Positions 36,051-45,997 of a stretch of 64,000 bases of DNA are shown here, one piece after another (within the stretch, counting starts at the first letter, position 1; the number at the start of each line of letters is the position of its first letter). Location: the NCBI GenBank assembly GCA_024682375.1, contig JAIKZI010000066.1:102624-166623 (forward strand). Direction: 5' to 3'. The position numbers were made by a program, and so were the translations under genes. Under the pieces are notes generated by a model. The model saw nothing but the letters and a program-made list of their open reading frames with translations, was not told the origin of the DNA and did no database searches. Source of the DNA: Lachnospiraceae bacterium (GTDB lineage Bacteria; Bacillota; Clostridia; Lachnospirales; Lachnospiraceae).

Positions 36051-37481
36051 ATGAATAACAAACCAGATTCAATTCTAAAAGAAGACGAAGCTGAAATAAG
36101 TTTAAAAGACTTACTTGCATATTGCTTCCTACATTGGAGAAGTGCAATTGTAATTTGTCTTGTAGTAGGCATTCTTTCAGGAGCCTATAAAGGTGCTACA
36201 ACATATATTTCATCTTCAACACCTAAGAGTACTAATACAAAAGAAATTTCTAAAACACCATCTGCTCTAGAGCGTTATGAATCAACAATCGCTTCATCAC
36301 AGGATTATATTGATAACTCAGATCTTATGAAGATTGATCCTTCAAAGGAAGCTGTTTCAACAGTTACAATGATTATCAATTCTGATGATAAAACTAACTC
36401 TACAATAGAGACGTTGAAAAGTTCATATATTGCTCAGTTAAAGCATGGTGATTATTTAATCAATCTTTCCAAAAAGCTTTCACTTAACTCTAAATACGTA
36501 AGTGAACTTGTTAACCTTTCATCAAATGACAACGATTCAACACTTTTGCTTTCTGGAGCAAATAATACAAGTATCGATATCTCTGGTATAAATAAGCCTA
36601 ATCTATTTGCTAGTTCAATCACTATAAAGACTATCGCTTCAAACAAAAAGACTTCCGAGGCATTACTAGATGGAGTTATTAATGAAGCTAATCTTATAAA
36701 TGAGAATCTAAAAAATGAGATTGGTTCTCATTCACTCAGTTTTGTTTCAAGAACTTACAATACTTCATATGATAGGGAAACAGCGAAAGCACAGTCTGCT
36801 TCCTTACAGAGTATTCTAGATTCCAAGGTTGCATATAACGATTACAAATCAAAACTTCAGCCCGAACTTGATAGTGCACCAAATGACACTACACTTGCTC
36901 CTGCACAGAGTAGACAGATAGCTATAAAGACCGGAACAAAATGGTTCGTAATCGGAGCAGTTTTAGCGTTCCTATGCTACGGATTCATCCTTTGTTTAGT
37001 ATATATCCTCAGCCAGACACCTATTACAAAAGAACAGTTCTTCTCAAGATATAACTTCTTCTCACTCGGAAGCTTTTCCGATGCGAAGAAAGAACTCTTT
37101 GACAAGAATCATAAATTCGATAAATGGCTGAGACGCATCATGGGAATTAGTGTTGCCCTCGATGTTGACGAAGTATATGAATTAATTGCTGCAAACCTAA
37201 ACGTATATCAGCCTGATAAGAAAAGCTTCCTCTGCATCGGTTCAGTAAACGATACGATGAAGGACGAGATTGTAGATGAGCTTTCTGCAAAGAAATCCGA
37301 TTGTACTTTTACCTACTGTGAAGATATAATCAACAATCCAAACGCGCGTATGGCGCTTACTAATTGCGATGCAATCATCTTTGTAGAAAAGTATGATGAA
37401 TCTAAATACGAAGACATCGATAAAGAACTAGAACTAGTTGCTAGAAGCAATAAAGAAATTGCAGGTATTATCCTGTATTAA
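36051..37481 (+). CDS. Wzz-like polysaccharide chain-length protein with degenerate kinase-like tail
   Basis: 476 aa; the ATG of MNNKPDS is chosen because GGAG lies 9 nt upstream, while the track's start lacks a site. Topology is Wzz/CapA-like: cytoplasmic start, membrane helix (SAIVICLVVGILSGAY), a large Ser/Thr/Asn-rich outer domain, and a second helix (FVIGAVLAFLCYGFILCLVYIL). Then a cytoplasmic domain of about 150 aa with SFLCIGSVNDTMKDEIVDEL and CDAIIFVEKYDESKYEDID..EIAGIILY. It looks like a BY-kinase Rossmann fold whose Walker A (GKST) is lost. Probably helps set polysaccharide length. No capsule operon is adjacent; the nearest sugar gene is the GT2-GtrA at 40005. Confidence 0.7.
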   Translation: MNNKPDSILKEDEAEISLKDLLAYCFLHWRSAIVICLVVGILSGAYKGATTYISSSTPKSTNTKEISKTPSALERYESTIASSQDYIDNSDLMKIDPSKEAVSTVTMIINSDDKTNSTIETLKSSYIAQLKHGDYLINLSKKLSLNSKYVSELVNLSSNDNDSTLLLSGANNTSIDISGINKPNLFASSITIKTIASNKKTSEALLDGVINEANLINENLKNEIGSHSLSFVSRTYNTSYDRETAKAQSASLQSILDSKVAYNDYKSKLQPELDSAPNDTTLAPAQSRQIAIKTGTKWFVIGAVLAFLCYGFILCLVYILSQTPITKEQFFSRYNFFSLGSFSDAKKELFDKNHKFDKWLRRIMGISVALDVDEVYELIAANLNVYQPDKKSFLCIGSVNDTMKDEIVDELSAKKSDCTFTYCEDIINNPNARMALTNCDAIIFVEKYDESKYEDIDKELELVARSNKEIAGIILY

Positions 37482-37483
37482 AG

Positions 37484-37526
37484 AAAAAATCTGTGAGCAG
37501 AATATCTTCTGTTCACAGATTTTTTT
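37484..37526. terminator. Bidirectional terminator between the Wzz-like gene and the GTPase-NYN gene
   Basis: Stem AAAAAATCTGTGAGCAGAA with its complement (one G-U), 4-nt loop, A and T runs outside. Confidence 0.88.
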
Positions 37527-40008
37527 ATATCTTCACTCTTTCAATTTCTAATTCAAACTCTCTGGAAGACATTCTAAGCGCACCAGATCCGAGTACCATT
37601 TTTTGGACCCATCCATCAGACGTTACAACAGTTACATTTTTCTTCTTCGCGCAAAGCCTGGTCACTTCTCTTTCAATATACTGATCTGCCTTCTCATCCT
37701 GTTTTGTAAAAGCGACCTCAATATTATTCATCTTCTGTCTAGAGCCTGTATACCCTTTCAAGCGATAAGCATCATATACAATTGTTATATGAAATCCTGT
37801 ATATCCTTGATAGTTTGAAACGATATCTTCAAGTTTTCCTCTAGCTCCATCCAAATTGATAGCAGCCAGTTCCTTTAAATCTTTCCAGGAATTTATAACA
37901 TTATATCCATCTATAAAAACATATCTCTCATGATCCACTTTTTCTTTCTTATCATACTTAGGATCAGATACTCCCTTCTCCTTTTCTGGCGTATAGATAA
38001 TTGGATCTCGATACCTCTTTATCTCACCATATGTCCTTACAAAGATTTCCTCAAGTTCTTTATCCAGCGCATACATACCCTTATATTCATTTTCATCGTA
38101 TGTACTAGTTTCAAAGCCTCTTACATTTCTATTTTCTATAACTGTATTTTCGTCCTCAGGCCTACCATGGACGTAAATAGATTCATATGGATTTCTAGGA
38201 TCAACCCTATAATCATAATTGCACTCTTCAATGATTGAATCCCCATTATGACAAATATCATAACCACCAGGCTCGACAGAAATCTGTCCCAGTCCACCAG
38301 TATAGGAACGAACTGTGGCATCATAGTCCATAAATTCGTTCACCGGTATCTTTCCATCAATGATACAAAATTCGTTATCCATTTTCTGTTCTAAGACCTG
38401 TCCATGCATCTTCTCTATATCTGTCATTGCACGACCAGTCTTATCAAGAGGCACCTTTATAATGACATCATAATAAGGCTCCATAATTGCACTTTCACCG
38501 TGAATAAGCGCATCTCTTACAGCAATCAGAGTTGCCTTGGAAAAATCTCCACCCTCTGTATGCTTCTTATGCGATTTTCCATCCGTGATAATAAAAATTA
38601 CATCTGTAAGCGGTTTATCTGCAAGAATACCATAAAGTCTAGATCTAAGTTTTCTCTCAATCTGATGCTGGTAATTTATCTCCAAAACATCAGTAGAAAC
38701 TTCTGATTTAACAGAAATTCCACTTCCTCTTTCACCCGGAATCATTTTTATCTTTACATCCGCATAATGTCTTAAAGGTTCAAAATGTCCATGACCATAT
38801 GTCTCCGAAATTATTGTTTCTTTATAGAGCACATCGCTCTGGGAAAAAACAGCCCTGATTTTATACTCTTCAAGAAGACGACTCTCTAAAACTTCTCTTT
38901 GTATGGCGCCCATAAGGCTAACCTTTATCTCATCTGTTCTGACCTCATAGTCAACCTCTAGAGAAGGTTCACTTTCCTCTATCTCTTTTAATGCCACAAG
39001 AAGTGTATGTGATGAGACATCATCTTTTGCTTCTACTTTGTATGAAATAACAGGTTTCAGGATAGGTTCCATTCCATCCTTTTCTTCTCCAAGTCCCATT
39101 CCAGGATAAGTTGTAGATAAACCTGTTACAGCTGCAACTTCACCGGCCTTTAAAGTTTTCACTGTCCCAAATTTTGGACCAGTGTATATTCTTATTTCAT
39201 CTATTTTTTCCCCGGGTAATACTTCATCTCTTACAGATAGTTCACCACCGGTAACCTTTAAAAAGCTAAGTCTCTTTCCGCTTTCATCTCGGCCGATTTT
39301 ATAAACCCTGGCACCGAATTCTTCACTATAAGCTCTGTGACCATAAAATGTCCCTACAAGGGAAAGCAGTCTATCTACGCCTTCTAGTTGGCGCGCGCTT
39401 CCAAAAACGACTGCAGCAGCTTTTCTCGCACGAATTAAAGACTCTATATCTTCTACATCATAGCTTTCAGTCTCTAGATATTTTTCAAGCATCTTATCAT
39501 CAAGTGATACAGCATTTTCCACCCAAGACTCATCATCTGTCATATCAAGAGGTTCGATTAAAAGATTCTTTTTTATATCATCTAAAATAAACTCCCTGGA
39601 ATTATTAGCGATATCCATCTTATTTATGAAGAAAAGAATCGGAACCTCATTTCTTTTTAAGAGTTCAATAATTGTTCTTGTATGACTCTGTACTCCATCT
39701 GTTCCGCTTATAACAACGATCGCTAAATCCAGTACAGAAATAGTTCTTTCAGTCTCACTTGAAAAATCAGTATGACCAGGTGTGTCTAGAATCGTAAGTT
39801 TTAAATCATCTGTTTCTAGATTTGCCTGGGAAGAGTAAATTGTTATTCCTCTTCTTTTTTCCGTCTCATCAAAATCTAAGACAGTATCTTTAGAATCGAC
39901 ACTGCCCAGATTTCTAATTGTATTGCTCTTATATAAAAGCGCTTCAGATAGTGTGGTCTTACCCGCATCTACGTGAGCTAAAATTCCTGTGGTAAGAATC
40001 TTCTTCAA
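37525..40008 (-). CDS. TetM-like ribosome-protection GTPase fused to a Rae1/YacP-like NYN nuclease
   Basis: 827 aa; TetM/TetO proteins are about 640. Residues 1 to about 660 are an EF-G-like GTPase: ILAHVDAGKTTLSEALL (G1), KRRGITIYSS (G2), LDTPGHTDFSSE (G3), FFINKMD (G4), with the later translation-factor domains. Residues about 695-827 form an NYN domain: YVFIDGYNVINSWKDLKEL, HITIVYDAYRLKG, VAFTKQDEKADQYIE, VTVVTSDGWVQKMVLGSGAL. These match YacP/Rae1 of B. subtilis, an endonuclease that cuts mRNA in the ribosomal A site. The GTPase would dock at the same site. Tetracycline resistance is not implied. It overlaps the GT2-GtrA gene by 4 nt. Confidence 0.88.
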   Translation of the reverse strand: MKKILTTGILAHVDAGKTTLSEALLYKSNTIRNLGSVDSKDTVLDFDETEKRRGITIYSSQANLETDDLKLTILDTPGHTDFSSETERTISVLDLAIVVISGTDGVQSHTRTIIELLKRNEVPILFFINKMDIANNSREFILDDIKKNLLIEPLDMTDDESWVENAVSLDDKMLEKYLETESYDVEDIESLIRARKAAAVVFGSARQLEGVDRLLSLVGTFYGHRAYSEEFGARVYKIGRDESGKRLSFLKVTGGELSVRDEVLPGEKIDEIRIYTGPKFGTVKTLKAGEVAAVTGLSTTYPGMGLGEEKDGMEPILKPVISYKVEAKDDVSSHTLLVALKEIEESEPSLEVDYEVRTDEIKVSLMGAIQREVLESRLLEEYKIRAVFSQSDVLYKETIISETYGHGHFEPLRHYADVKIKMIPGERGSGISVKSEVSTDVLEINYQHQIERKLRSRLYGILADKPLTDVIFIITDGKSHKKHTEGGDFSKATLIAVRDALIHGESAIMEPYYDVIIKVPLDKTGRAMTDIEKMHGQVLEQKMDNEFCIIDGKIPVNEFMDYDATVRSYTGGLGQISVEPGGYDICHNGDSIIEECNYDYRVDPRNPYESIYVHGRPEDENTVIENRNVRGFETSTYDENEYKGMYALDKELEEIFVRTYGEIKRYRDPIIYTPEKEKGVSDPKYDKKEKVDHERYVFIDGYNVINSWKDLKELAAINLDGARGKLEDIVSNYQGYTGFHITIVYDAYRLKGYTGSRQKMNNIEVAFTKQDEKADQYIEREVTRLCAKKKNVTVVTSDGWVQKMVLGSGALRMSSREFELEIERVKI

Positions 40009-41096
40009 GCTTTCTTTCTCCTACTTCTATATACAAATTCATGCTGAATATAATAACTGATAAAGAACAATGTCACATCGACTATAACCTTCATCACTAC
40101 TTCTAAAGATTCAGCGGTCAAATACACAAGACCTGCTGTAGCTGTTGCACTGATAAACATCTGTATCGCGGCAAGTAGTGCATATTTTACCATTGCAAGT
40201 GTCCTTGACTCTTTGCTTCTAAATACAAAAATATAATTAATCAAAAAGTTATATGTTGCAGAAATCACTCTGGCTTCAATAGCGGAAATAAACACATCAT
40301 AGACGCCGCTGAACAGGCTTTCGTTCACCTGACAAAAAATTGCAAACAATAATATATCAATCACGCATGAAGATAATGATGAAACCAAAAACTTCAAAAA
40401 CATCGCTCCGAAAATTTTGTAGATTCTAATAGAATCCTTAAATGGATCGAAATGAGTTGTATGATTCTCGACTGAATCATATACAGTTTTTATTTCCACT
40501 TCTTCTATGTCGTATTTATCCTTTGTCTCTACAAGCATTTTTGTTTCGAACTCAAATCTATCCCCAGGAACAAAAAGTAATTCATTCATGAATTCTTTTG
40601 AAATTCCACGAAGACCTGTCTGAGTATCAGAAATCGATAAACCGGTAAAAAACTTAAATACTTTTACAGTAATCTTATTTCCTAACCTGCTATTTCTTGG
40701 TACGCTTTTATCATCAAAATCCCTAACTCCAAGAATCAAAGAATTTGGATTTTCTATTAGCGAATTTTTCACCTTCAAAATACAATCCGGAGTATGCTGT
40801 CCATCAGAATCCGCTGTGATAACTCCTATCATATCAGGATAGTTTTCTAGGCAATATGAAAAAGCAGTTTTAAGTGCTTTCCCTTTTCCTCTATTTATAT
40901 CATGTTTTAATATAACTCCGCCCTGGGAAGAAATGATATTTTTTGCTCTAACAAAATATTCATCATATTTTTCATCGCTTCCATCATTTACAATAATAAC
41001 TGGAGATATTTCTCTTTTTACCAAATCCTCTAGTAAATCAATCAGTCTTTCATCCGGCTCATAAGACGGAATAATAATTGGAATCAAATTATTCAT
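40005..41096 (-). CDS. GT2 glycosyltransferase fused to a GtrA membrane domain
   Basis: 363 aa from the ATG of MNNLIPIIIPSYEPDE, with GGAGGAG upstream; the track's TTG start is two codons earlier. The first about 230 residues are a DPM-like GT2 (IIIPSYEPDERLIDLL, VIIVNDGSD, DINRGKGKALKTAF, GVITADSDGQH, ISDTQTGLRG). The last 130 are a GtrA domain with four membrane helices (FLVSSLSSCVIDILLFAIF, ISATYNFLINYIFVF, YALLAAIQMFISATATAGL, VIVDVTLFFISYYIQHEFV). It likely moves a sugar onto undecaprenyl phosphate and helps flip it. It overlaps the GTPase-NYN gene by 4 nt, so the two are co-expressed. Confidence 0.88.
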   Translation of the reverse strand: MNNLIPIIIPSYEPDERLIDLLEDLVKREISPVIIVNDGSDEKYDEYFVRAKNIISSQGGVILKHDINRGKGKALKTAFSYCLENYPDMIGVITADSDGQHTPDCILKVKNSLIENPNSLILGVRDFDDKSVPRNSRLGNKITVKVFKFFTGLSISDTQTGLRGISKEFMNELLFVPGDRFEFETKMLVETKDKYDIEEVEIKTVYDSVENHTTHFDPFKDSIRIYKIFGAMFLKFLVSSLSSCVIDILLFAIFCQVNESLFSGVYDVFISAIEARVISATYNFLINYIFVFRSKESRTLAMVKYALLAAIQMFISATATAGLVYLTAESLEVVMKVIVDVTLFFISYYIQHEFVYRSRRKKA

Positions 41097-41170
41097 AGTC
41101 AATCTCCTCCTATCTATTTTTTTAGATAGTATATATATTCTACCTTAAACCAGCCTAAAATCATAATCTA

Positions 41171-41200
41171 AAAAAGAGTTTGGAACCAGTCCAAACTCTT
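41171..41200 (-). terminator. Terminator after the flavin reductase
   Basis: Stem AAGAGTTTGGA / TCCAAACTCTT, 5-nt loop, then TTTTTT on the minus strand. Confidence 0.85.
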
Positions 41201-41205
41201 AACTA

Positions 41206-41787
41206 TTACTTCTTTACACTATATCCAAATTTTCCAAGAATAGAGCCTAAATCAAAATACTGTCCATGTGAATAAACTACTGGATTAGAATCCTCTAATC
41301 TAAATCTATTCTTATCATCCATATACTTTGAGGAAACATGAACTGATAAAACCTCAGCCACAAACATTGTATGTGATCCTAGTTCTAACTTTTCTTTTAC
41401 CCTGCACTCAATTGATACAGGTGATTCCGAAACATACGGAGCCTTTATATAATCTGACTTTCGTTTTGAGAGACCTGTTTTTTCCCACTTATCTACATCG
41501 CGGCCGGATACTACACCACAGTAGTCAAGCGCTTTTGTCATTTCCTTTGTAGACAAATTCACTGTAAATTCTCCGGATTCCTCTATAAATTTATAAGAGT
41601 ATCTGGATGGTCTTACAGAAATTGATAACATAGCAGGATTGGTACATACTGTTCCAGCCCAAGCAACCGTAAATAAATTAGACTCTTTTTCGATATCACC
41701 AACTCCAACCAAAACTGCAGGGAGTGGGTAAAGCATGTTGCCCGCCTTCCAGGTGATCTTTTCCTCATCACTTGATGACTTCGGCAT
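41206..41787 (-). CDS. Flavin reductase-like FMN-binding split-barrel protein
   Basis: 193 aa from the ATG of MPKSSSDEEK. The ORF extends 26 codons to a TTG that overlaps nhaC and has no ribosome site, so the shorter form is preferred, though its own site is weak. Split-barrel flavin-binding fold: KAGNMLYPLPAVLVGVGD, FTVAWAGTVCTNPAMLSISVRPSRYS, GEFTVNLSTKEM, and the C-terminal GQYFDLG. Such proteins reduce FMN or act as flavoredoxins. Co-directional with nhaC, about 50 nt apart. Partner and substrate not known. Confidence 0.82.
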   Translation of the reverse strand: MPKSSSDEEKITWKAGNMLYPLPAVLVGVGDIEKESNLFTVAWAGTVCTNPAMLSISVRPSRYSYKFIEESGEFTVNLSTKEMTKALDYCGVVSGRDVDKWEKTGLSKRKSDYIKAPYVSESPVSIECRVKEKLELGSHTMFVAEVLSVHVSSKYMDDKNRFRLEDSNPVVYSHGQYFDLGSILGKFGYSVKK

Positions 41788-41839
41788 ATTCTTTACGTAA
41801 TTTATTTTATTTCTATTTGTCTTGGCAGATTTATTAGTT

Positions 41840-43540
41840 TTAATTTGCTTCTTCGTATTCTTCAAAATTTATCACATACCTCTTTTTTAGTAAAAGGACA
41901 ACCCCTACAACCAAAAGGGCCATAATCGGTGTCACAATCATAGCCACCGGACTTTCTAAATTATAACCGATTATACCAGAAACTAAAAATCCTACTGCAG
42001 AAATTCCTGCTACCAGCATCGCATACGGTAACTGAGTACTTACATGATTTACATGTACACATCCCGCACCTGCCGATGACATAATAGTAGTATCTGAAAT
42101 TGGTGAACAGTGATCACCACAGATAGATCCAGACAAAACTGCTGCAATTGCGATAGCAAGCATTTCCTGATGACCATTAAATACATCACAGACTATAGGT
42201 ATCAATACTGTAAACGTACCCCAGCTGGATCCCGTAGCAAATGCTAAAAAAGCACTTACTACAAAAAGAATAAATGGTAAAAACATCTTTATCGCTGAAG
42301 CCTGATTGTATACCAGATCATGAATATAAATATTCGCTCCTAAAAGAGATGTCATAGAAGAAAGTGTCCAAGCTAAAATCAAAATCAGAATAGCTCCACA
42401 CATATTTTTAAATCCTTCTGGCAATCCATCCATAAATTCTTGGAATGAAATAACACCTCTTGAAATATAAAAGACAAAGATAAAAATAATCGAAATCATA
42501 GAAGCCATAACAAGTGACTTACCGGACTCGCATCCACTGAACGCCTCTACAACAGAAACTCCTCTAAAGAATCCGCCAGTATAAAGCATGAAGAAAATTG
42601 CAGATACAATCAAAAATACAATTGGGATTACTAAATCTCTAACCTTACCATTTTTTCCTTTTGCATCTTCCTTTGTCTTCTCATCCATAAATTTATTATC
42701 GGAAAAAAGATCACCCTTGAGCGCGTTTATTTCGTGCTTTCTCATTGCACTAAAATCAACCTTCATAGTGATAATCGATACCATATAAACCAAAGTGAGA
42801 ATCGCATAGAAATTATATGGAATAGTATGCAAAAACATCATAAACCCATTTATATCCGAATTTTCAGGGACTGAATTTGTCACTGCTGCCGCCCAGCTGG
42901 ACACTGGTGCAAGTATACAAATAGGTGCTGCTGTTGCATCGATTAGATACGATAGTTTTGCTCTAGAGATCTTGTATTCATCTGTAACCGGTCTCATAAC
43001 TGAGCCAACAGTTAAACAGTTAAAATAATCGTCAATAAAGATGAGAACTCCTAGTAACATAGTTGCTAAAGAAGCTCCGACACGAGATTTGATATGCTTT
43101 TTTGCAAATTCCCCAAATGCTCTCGCCCCGCCTGATTTATTAATAAGTGCGGTCACCCACGAAAGCATAACTACAAAGACAAGAATTGAAGCATTAGATG
43201 TCTTTGTAATAGTTGTAACTAAACCTCCATTCTTGCTATAAAGCAAGGTATTGTAAAATAGTTCCAAATTACCATTCGAGTATAACAATGCCCCAACTAC
43301 TACACCCGTAAATAACGAAGAATATACTTCTTTCGTTATAAGAGCCATTCCGATTGCGATAATCGGAGGCAGTAAAGAAAATCCAGTCGCATAAAATGTC
43401 GACTTATAATCTTCACTAAAAACATTCCCTGAGTTCACGGTGTTGATAATTAAAAGTGTGAAAACGATCGCTACCATAAAAAAAGAAGCTATAGTAGCGA
43501 TCTTTCGTCGTTCTATATTGCCCGCCGTGTTACCTTCCAT
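41840..43540 (-). CDS. nhaC: Na+/H+ antiporter NhaC family
   Basis: 566 aa, about 12 membrane helices. NhaC-type features include LLGVLIFIDDYFNCLTVGSVMRPV, STQLPYAMLVAGISAVG, SGSICGDHCSPISDTTIMSSAGAGC and FATGSSWGTFTVLIPI. Exchanges sodium for protons at the membrane for pH and salt balance; malate/lactate-type exchange is known for some relatives. GGAGAG site before the ATG. Transcribed before the flavin reductase. Upstream lies a terminator shared with glgP. Confidence 0.88.
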   Translation of the reverse strand: MEGNTAGNIERRKIATIASFFMVAIVFTLLIINTVNSGNVFSEDYKSTFYATGFSLLPPIIAIGMALITKEVYSSLFTGVVVGALLYSNGNLELFYNTLLYSKNGGLVTTITKTSNASILVFVVMLSWVTALINKSGGARAFGEFAKKHIKSRVGASLATMLLGVLIFIDDYFNCLTVGSVMRPVTDEYKISRAKLSYLIDATAAPICILAPVSSWAAAVTNSVPENSDINGFMMFLHTIPYNFYAILTLVYMVSIITMKVDFSAMRKHEINALKGDLFSDNKFMDEKTKEDAKGKNGKVRDLVIPIVFLIVSAIFFMLYTGGFFRGVSVVEAFSGCESGKSLVMASMISIIFIFVFYISRGVISFQEFMDGLPEGFKNMCGAILILILAWTLSSMTSLLGANIYIHDLVYNQASAIKMFLPFILFVVSAFLAFATGSSWGTFTVLIPIVCDVFNGHQEMLAIAIAAVLSGSICGDHCSPISDTTIMSSAGAGCVHVNHVSTQLPYAMLVAGISAVGFLVSGIIGYNLESPVAMIVTPIMALLVVGVVLLLKKRYVINFEEYEEAN

Positions 43541-43660
43541 AAAAATACTCTCCTTAATTTTCTGTTAATACACGTTTGTCTATATTATATCAAAAATCAA
43601 TTTTTGAAAAGGTTTTAATCGCTCAAGTCTACCTTTAAAATTTTTCATCTATTTTTATTA

Positions 43661-43698
43661 ATGAAAAAAGAACGGTAGAAATCTACCGTTCTTTTTAA
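43661..43698. terminator. Terminator after glgP (bidirectional form)
   Basis: 15-bp stem AAAAAGAACGGTAGA / TCTACCGTTCTTTTT with a 2-nt loop; serves glgP on the minus strand. Confidence 0.88.
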
Positions 43699-43725
43699 AA
43701 AGGAGTTTATATGAAAATTATTGTA

Positions 43726-45996
43726 TCAGCGAAGTTTCCAGATATCCTCATTATACTGAGCTATCGTTCTATCACTTGAGAAGAATCCTGCTTTTGCAAT
43801 ATTTACAAGAGCTTTTCTATTCCATTCTTTCTTGTTTTCATAGTCTTTAAAGACCTGTTCTTTCTTCTCAATATAATCTTCCAAATCTAAGAAAGTCATA
43901 AAATAATCCTTAGTGATTAACTCATGATGTAATCTCTTTAAGTTTTCTTCATTTCCACCAGCCTTCATGATTTCATCTCCAATTATGAAATCAACAAGCT
44001 TTTTAATAGCCGGTTTCTTTACATAAGCAGATGCATCATATGATGAATTCTGATATAGCTTAATTACCTTATCTTTCTTTTCACCAAAGATATAAATATT
44101 ATCTTCTCCAACCAGATCTCTGATCTCTACATTTGCGCCATCCTCTGTTCCAAGAGTGAGTGCACCATTTAGCATAAACTTCATATTTGAAGTTCCTGAT
44201 GCTTCTTTAGATGCAAGTGAAATCTGCTCTGAGACCTCTGCTGCCGGAATAATTTTTCCCGCATAAGTTACATTGTAGTTTTCAGCCATAACAACTCTGA
44301 AATATGGACTTACATCCGGATCATTCTTTGTAAGTTCTGATAGACAAAGTATGAGGTGAATGATGTCTTTTGCAATGATATAAGCCGGAGCTGCCTTTGC
44401 GCCAAAGATCATTGTAATAGGTGTCTTTGGCTTGTTTCCTGCTTTGATATCAAGATACTTATAAATTGCATAGAGACAATTCATCTGCTGTCTCTTATAC
44501 TCATGTAATCTTTTTACCTGAACATCAAAGATGGAGTCCGGGTTTAATTCCTCGCCCTGTACTTCCTTGAAATAATTTGCAAGCGCTACCTTATTTTCGT
44601 GTTTAATCTTGCCTAGTCGATTTAAAACTTCCTCATTATTTTCATATTTCATCAAATCTTCAAGCTTATCAGCATTCTTTAGGAAGTCATCACCGATTAA
44701 CTTTTTAATTTCAGCTGTAAGATATGGATTGCAATGAACCAACCATCTTCTAAAAGTAATTCCATTAGTCTTATTATTAAACTTCTCTGGATAAATCTTA
44801 TAGAAGTTATTAAGTTCTGTATCTTCAAGAATCTGAGTATGAAGAGCCGCAACACCATTTACAGAATGTCCATAATGAATATCCATATGGGCCATATGTA
44901 CTCTTAAATCATCATCTATGATTCTTACAGATTTATCCTCATATTTTTCCCTAACTCTATTATCTAGCTCACGAATAATTGGAATGAGATGAGGAACTAC
45001 TTCCTCCAAATAATCCATAGGCCACTTTTCAAGAGCTTCTGCGAGAATTGTATGGTTTGTATAAGCACAAGTCTTTGTAACTACGTCAATTGCTTCATCA
45101 AGTTTAAAACCTTCATTCTGCAGCAAACGAATTAGCTCTGGAATGACCATAGATGGATGAGTATCATTTATCTGAATAGCGACATGTTTATCAAGCTCAT
45201 GAAGGTTATATCCTTTTTCCTTCATCTCCTTTAAGATGAGCTGTGCACCATTTGAAACCATAAAGTACTGCTGATAAATACGAAGCAAAAGTCCTTCTCT
45301 ATCACTATCATCAGGATACAAAAACAGAGTCAAATTCTTCTCGATGTCCTTCTTGTCAAAAGAAATGGAATCCTCTCCAACTATTTTGTCATCGACACTT
45401 TCTAGATCAAATAGGTGAAGCTTATTGATTGTTCCAGCCTTATAACCAGGAATATCAATATCATACATAACAGATTTCACTGTTCCTCTTCTAAATGGAA
45501 CTTCGAAGGAAACGCCTTCTCTTTTTACCAGCCAATCGTCCTCGGTAATCCAAGGATTTTTAACTTCTTTCTGAAGATTTTTGGAAAAAATCTGTTTAAA
45601 TAATCCATAATGATAATTTAATCCGATTCCGTCTCCCGGAAGGTTAAGAGTAGCTATTGAGTCTAAGAAACAAGCAGCCAATCTTCCAAGCCCGCCATTA
45701 CCTAGTGATGGCTCAAGTTCGATTTCTTCGATGTCTTCGATATTTTTTCCGTTACGATTTAAAACTTCCTTAACATCGTCATACATATCGAGGTTAATAA
45801 GGTTATTTGAAAGAAGCTTTCCCATCAAGAATTCTGCTGAAATATAGTATAGTTTCTTCTTTCCAGGAACTGCTGGATGGCGCTCCATCTCGTCTTTTGT
45901 CATATGCATCAAAATATCGAATAATTCAATATTTGAACTTTCCTTGATGCCATGGCCATATTTTTTCTTTAATAGTCCCTCTATTCTCTGTTCCAT
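43726..45996 (-). CDS. glgP: Glycogen/starch alpha-glucan phosphorylase
   Basis: 756 aa, a short form of the GT35 family (E. coli enzymes are about 800). Frees glucose-1-phosphate from alpha-1,4-glucan. Visible: [32 protein letters not shown]-like [33 protein letters not shown], and the pyridoxal-phosphate lysine motif [28 protein letters not shown]. Lies 1 nt after malQ, so a two-gene malQ-glgP operon for storage-sugar use. Confidence 0.96.
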   Translation of the reverse strand: MEQRIEGLLKKKYGHGIKESSNIELFDILMHMTKDEMERHPAVPGKKKLYYISAEFLMGKLLSNNLINLDMYDDVKEVLNRNGKNIEDIEEIELEPSLGNGGLGRLAACFLDSIATLNLPGDGIGLNYHYGLFKQIFSKNLQKEVKNPWITEDDWLVKREGVSFEVPFRRGTVKSVMYDIDIPGYKAGTINKLHLFDLESVDDKIVGEDSISFDKKDIEKNLTLFLYPDDSDREGLLLRIYQQYFMVSNGAQLILKEMKEKGYNLHELDKHVAIQINDTHPSMVIPELIRLLQNEGFKLDEAIDVVTKTCAYTNHTILAEALEKWPMDYLEEVVPHLIPIIRELDNRVREKYEDKSVRIIDDDLRVHMAHMDIHYGHSVNGVAALHTQILEDTELNNFYKIYPEKFNNKTNGITFRRWLVHCNPYLTAEIKKLIGDDFLKNADKLEDLMKYENNEEVLNRLGKIKHENKVALANYFKEVQGEELNPDSIFDVQVKRLHEYKRQQMNCLYAIYKYLDIKAGNKPKTPITMIFGAKAAPAYIIAKDIIHLILCLSELTKNDPDVSPYFRVVMAENYNVTYAGKIIPAAEVSEQISLASKEASGTSNMKFMLNGALTLGTEDGANVEIRDLVGEDNIYIFGEKKDKVIKLYQNSSYDASAYVKKPAIKKLVDFIIGDEIMKAGGNEENLKRLHHELITKDYFMTFLDLEDYIEKKEQVFKDYENKKEWNRKALVNIAKAGFFSSDRTIAQYNEDIWKLR

Positions 45997-45997
45997 T

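Noticed and set aside
37525-40008. Acquired tetracycline resistance gene
   Set aside because: The GTPase part is TetM-like, but the protein is fused to an NYN domain, sits in core genes and shows no mobile element, so resistance cannot be claimed.
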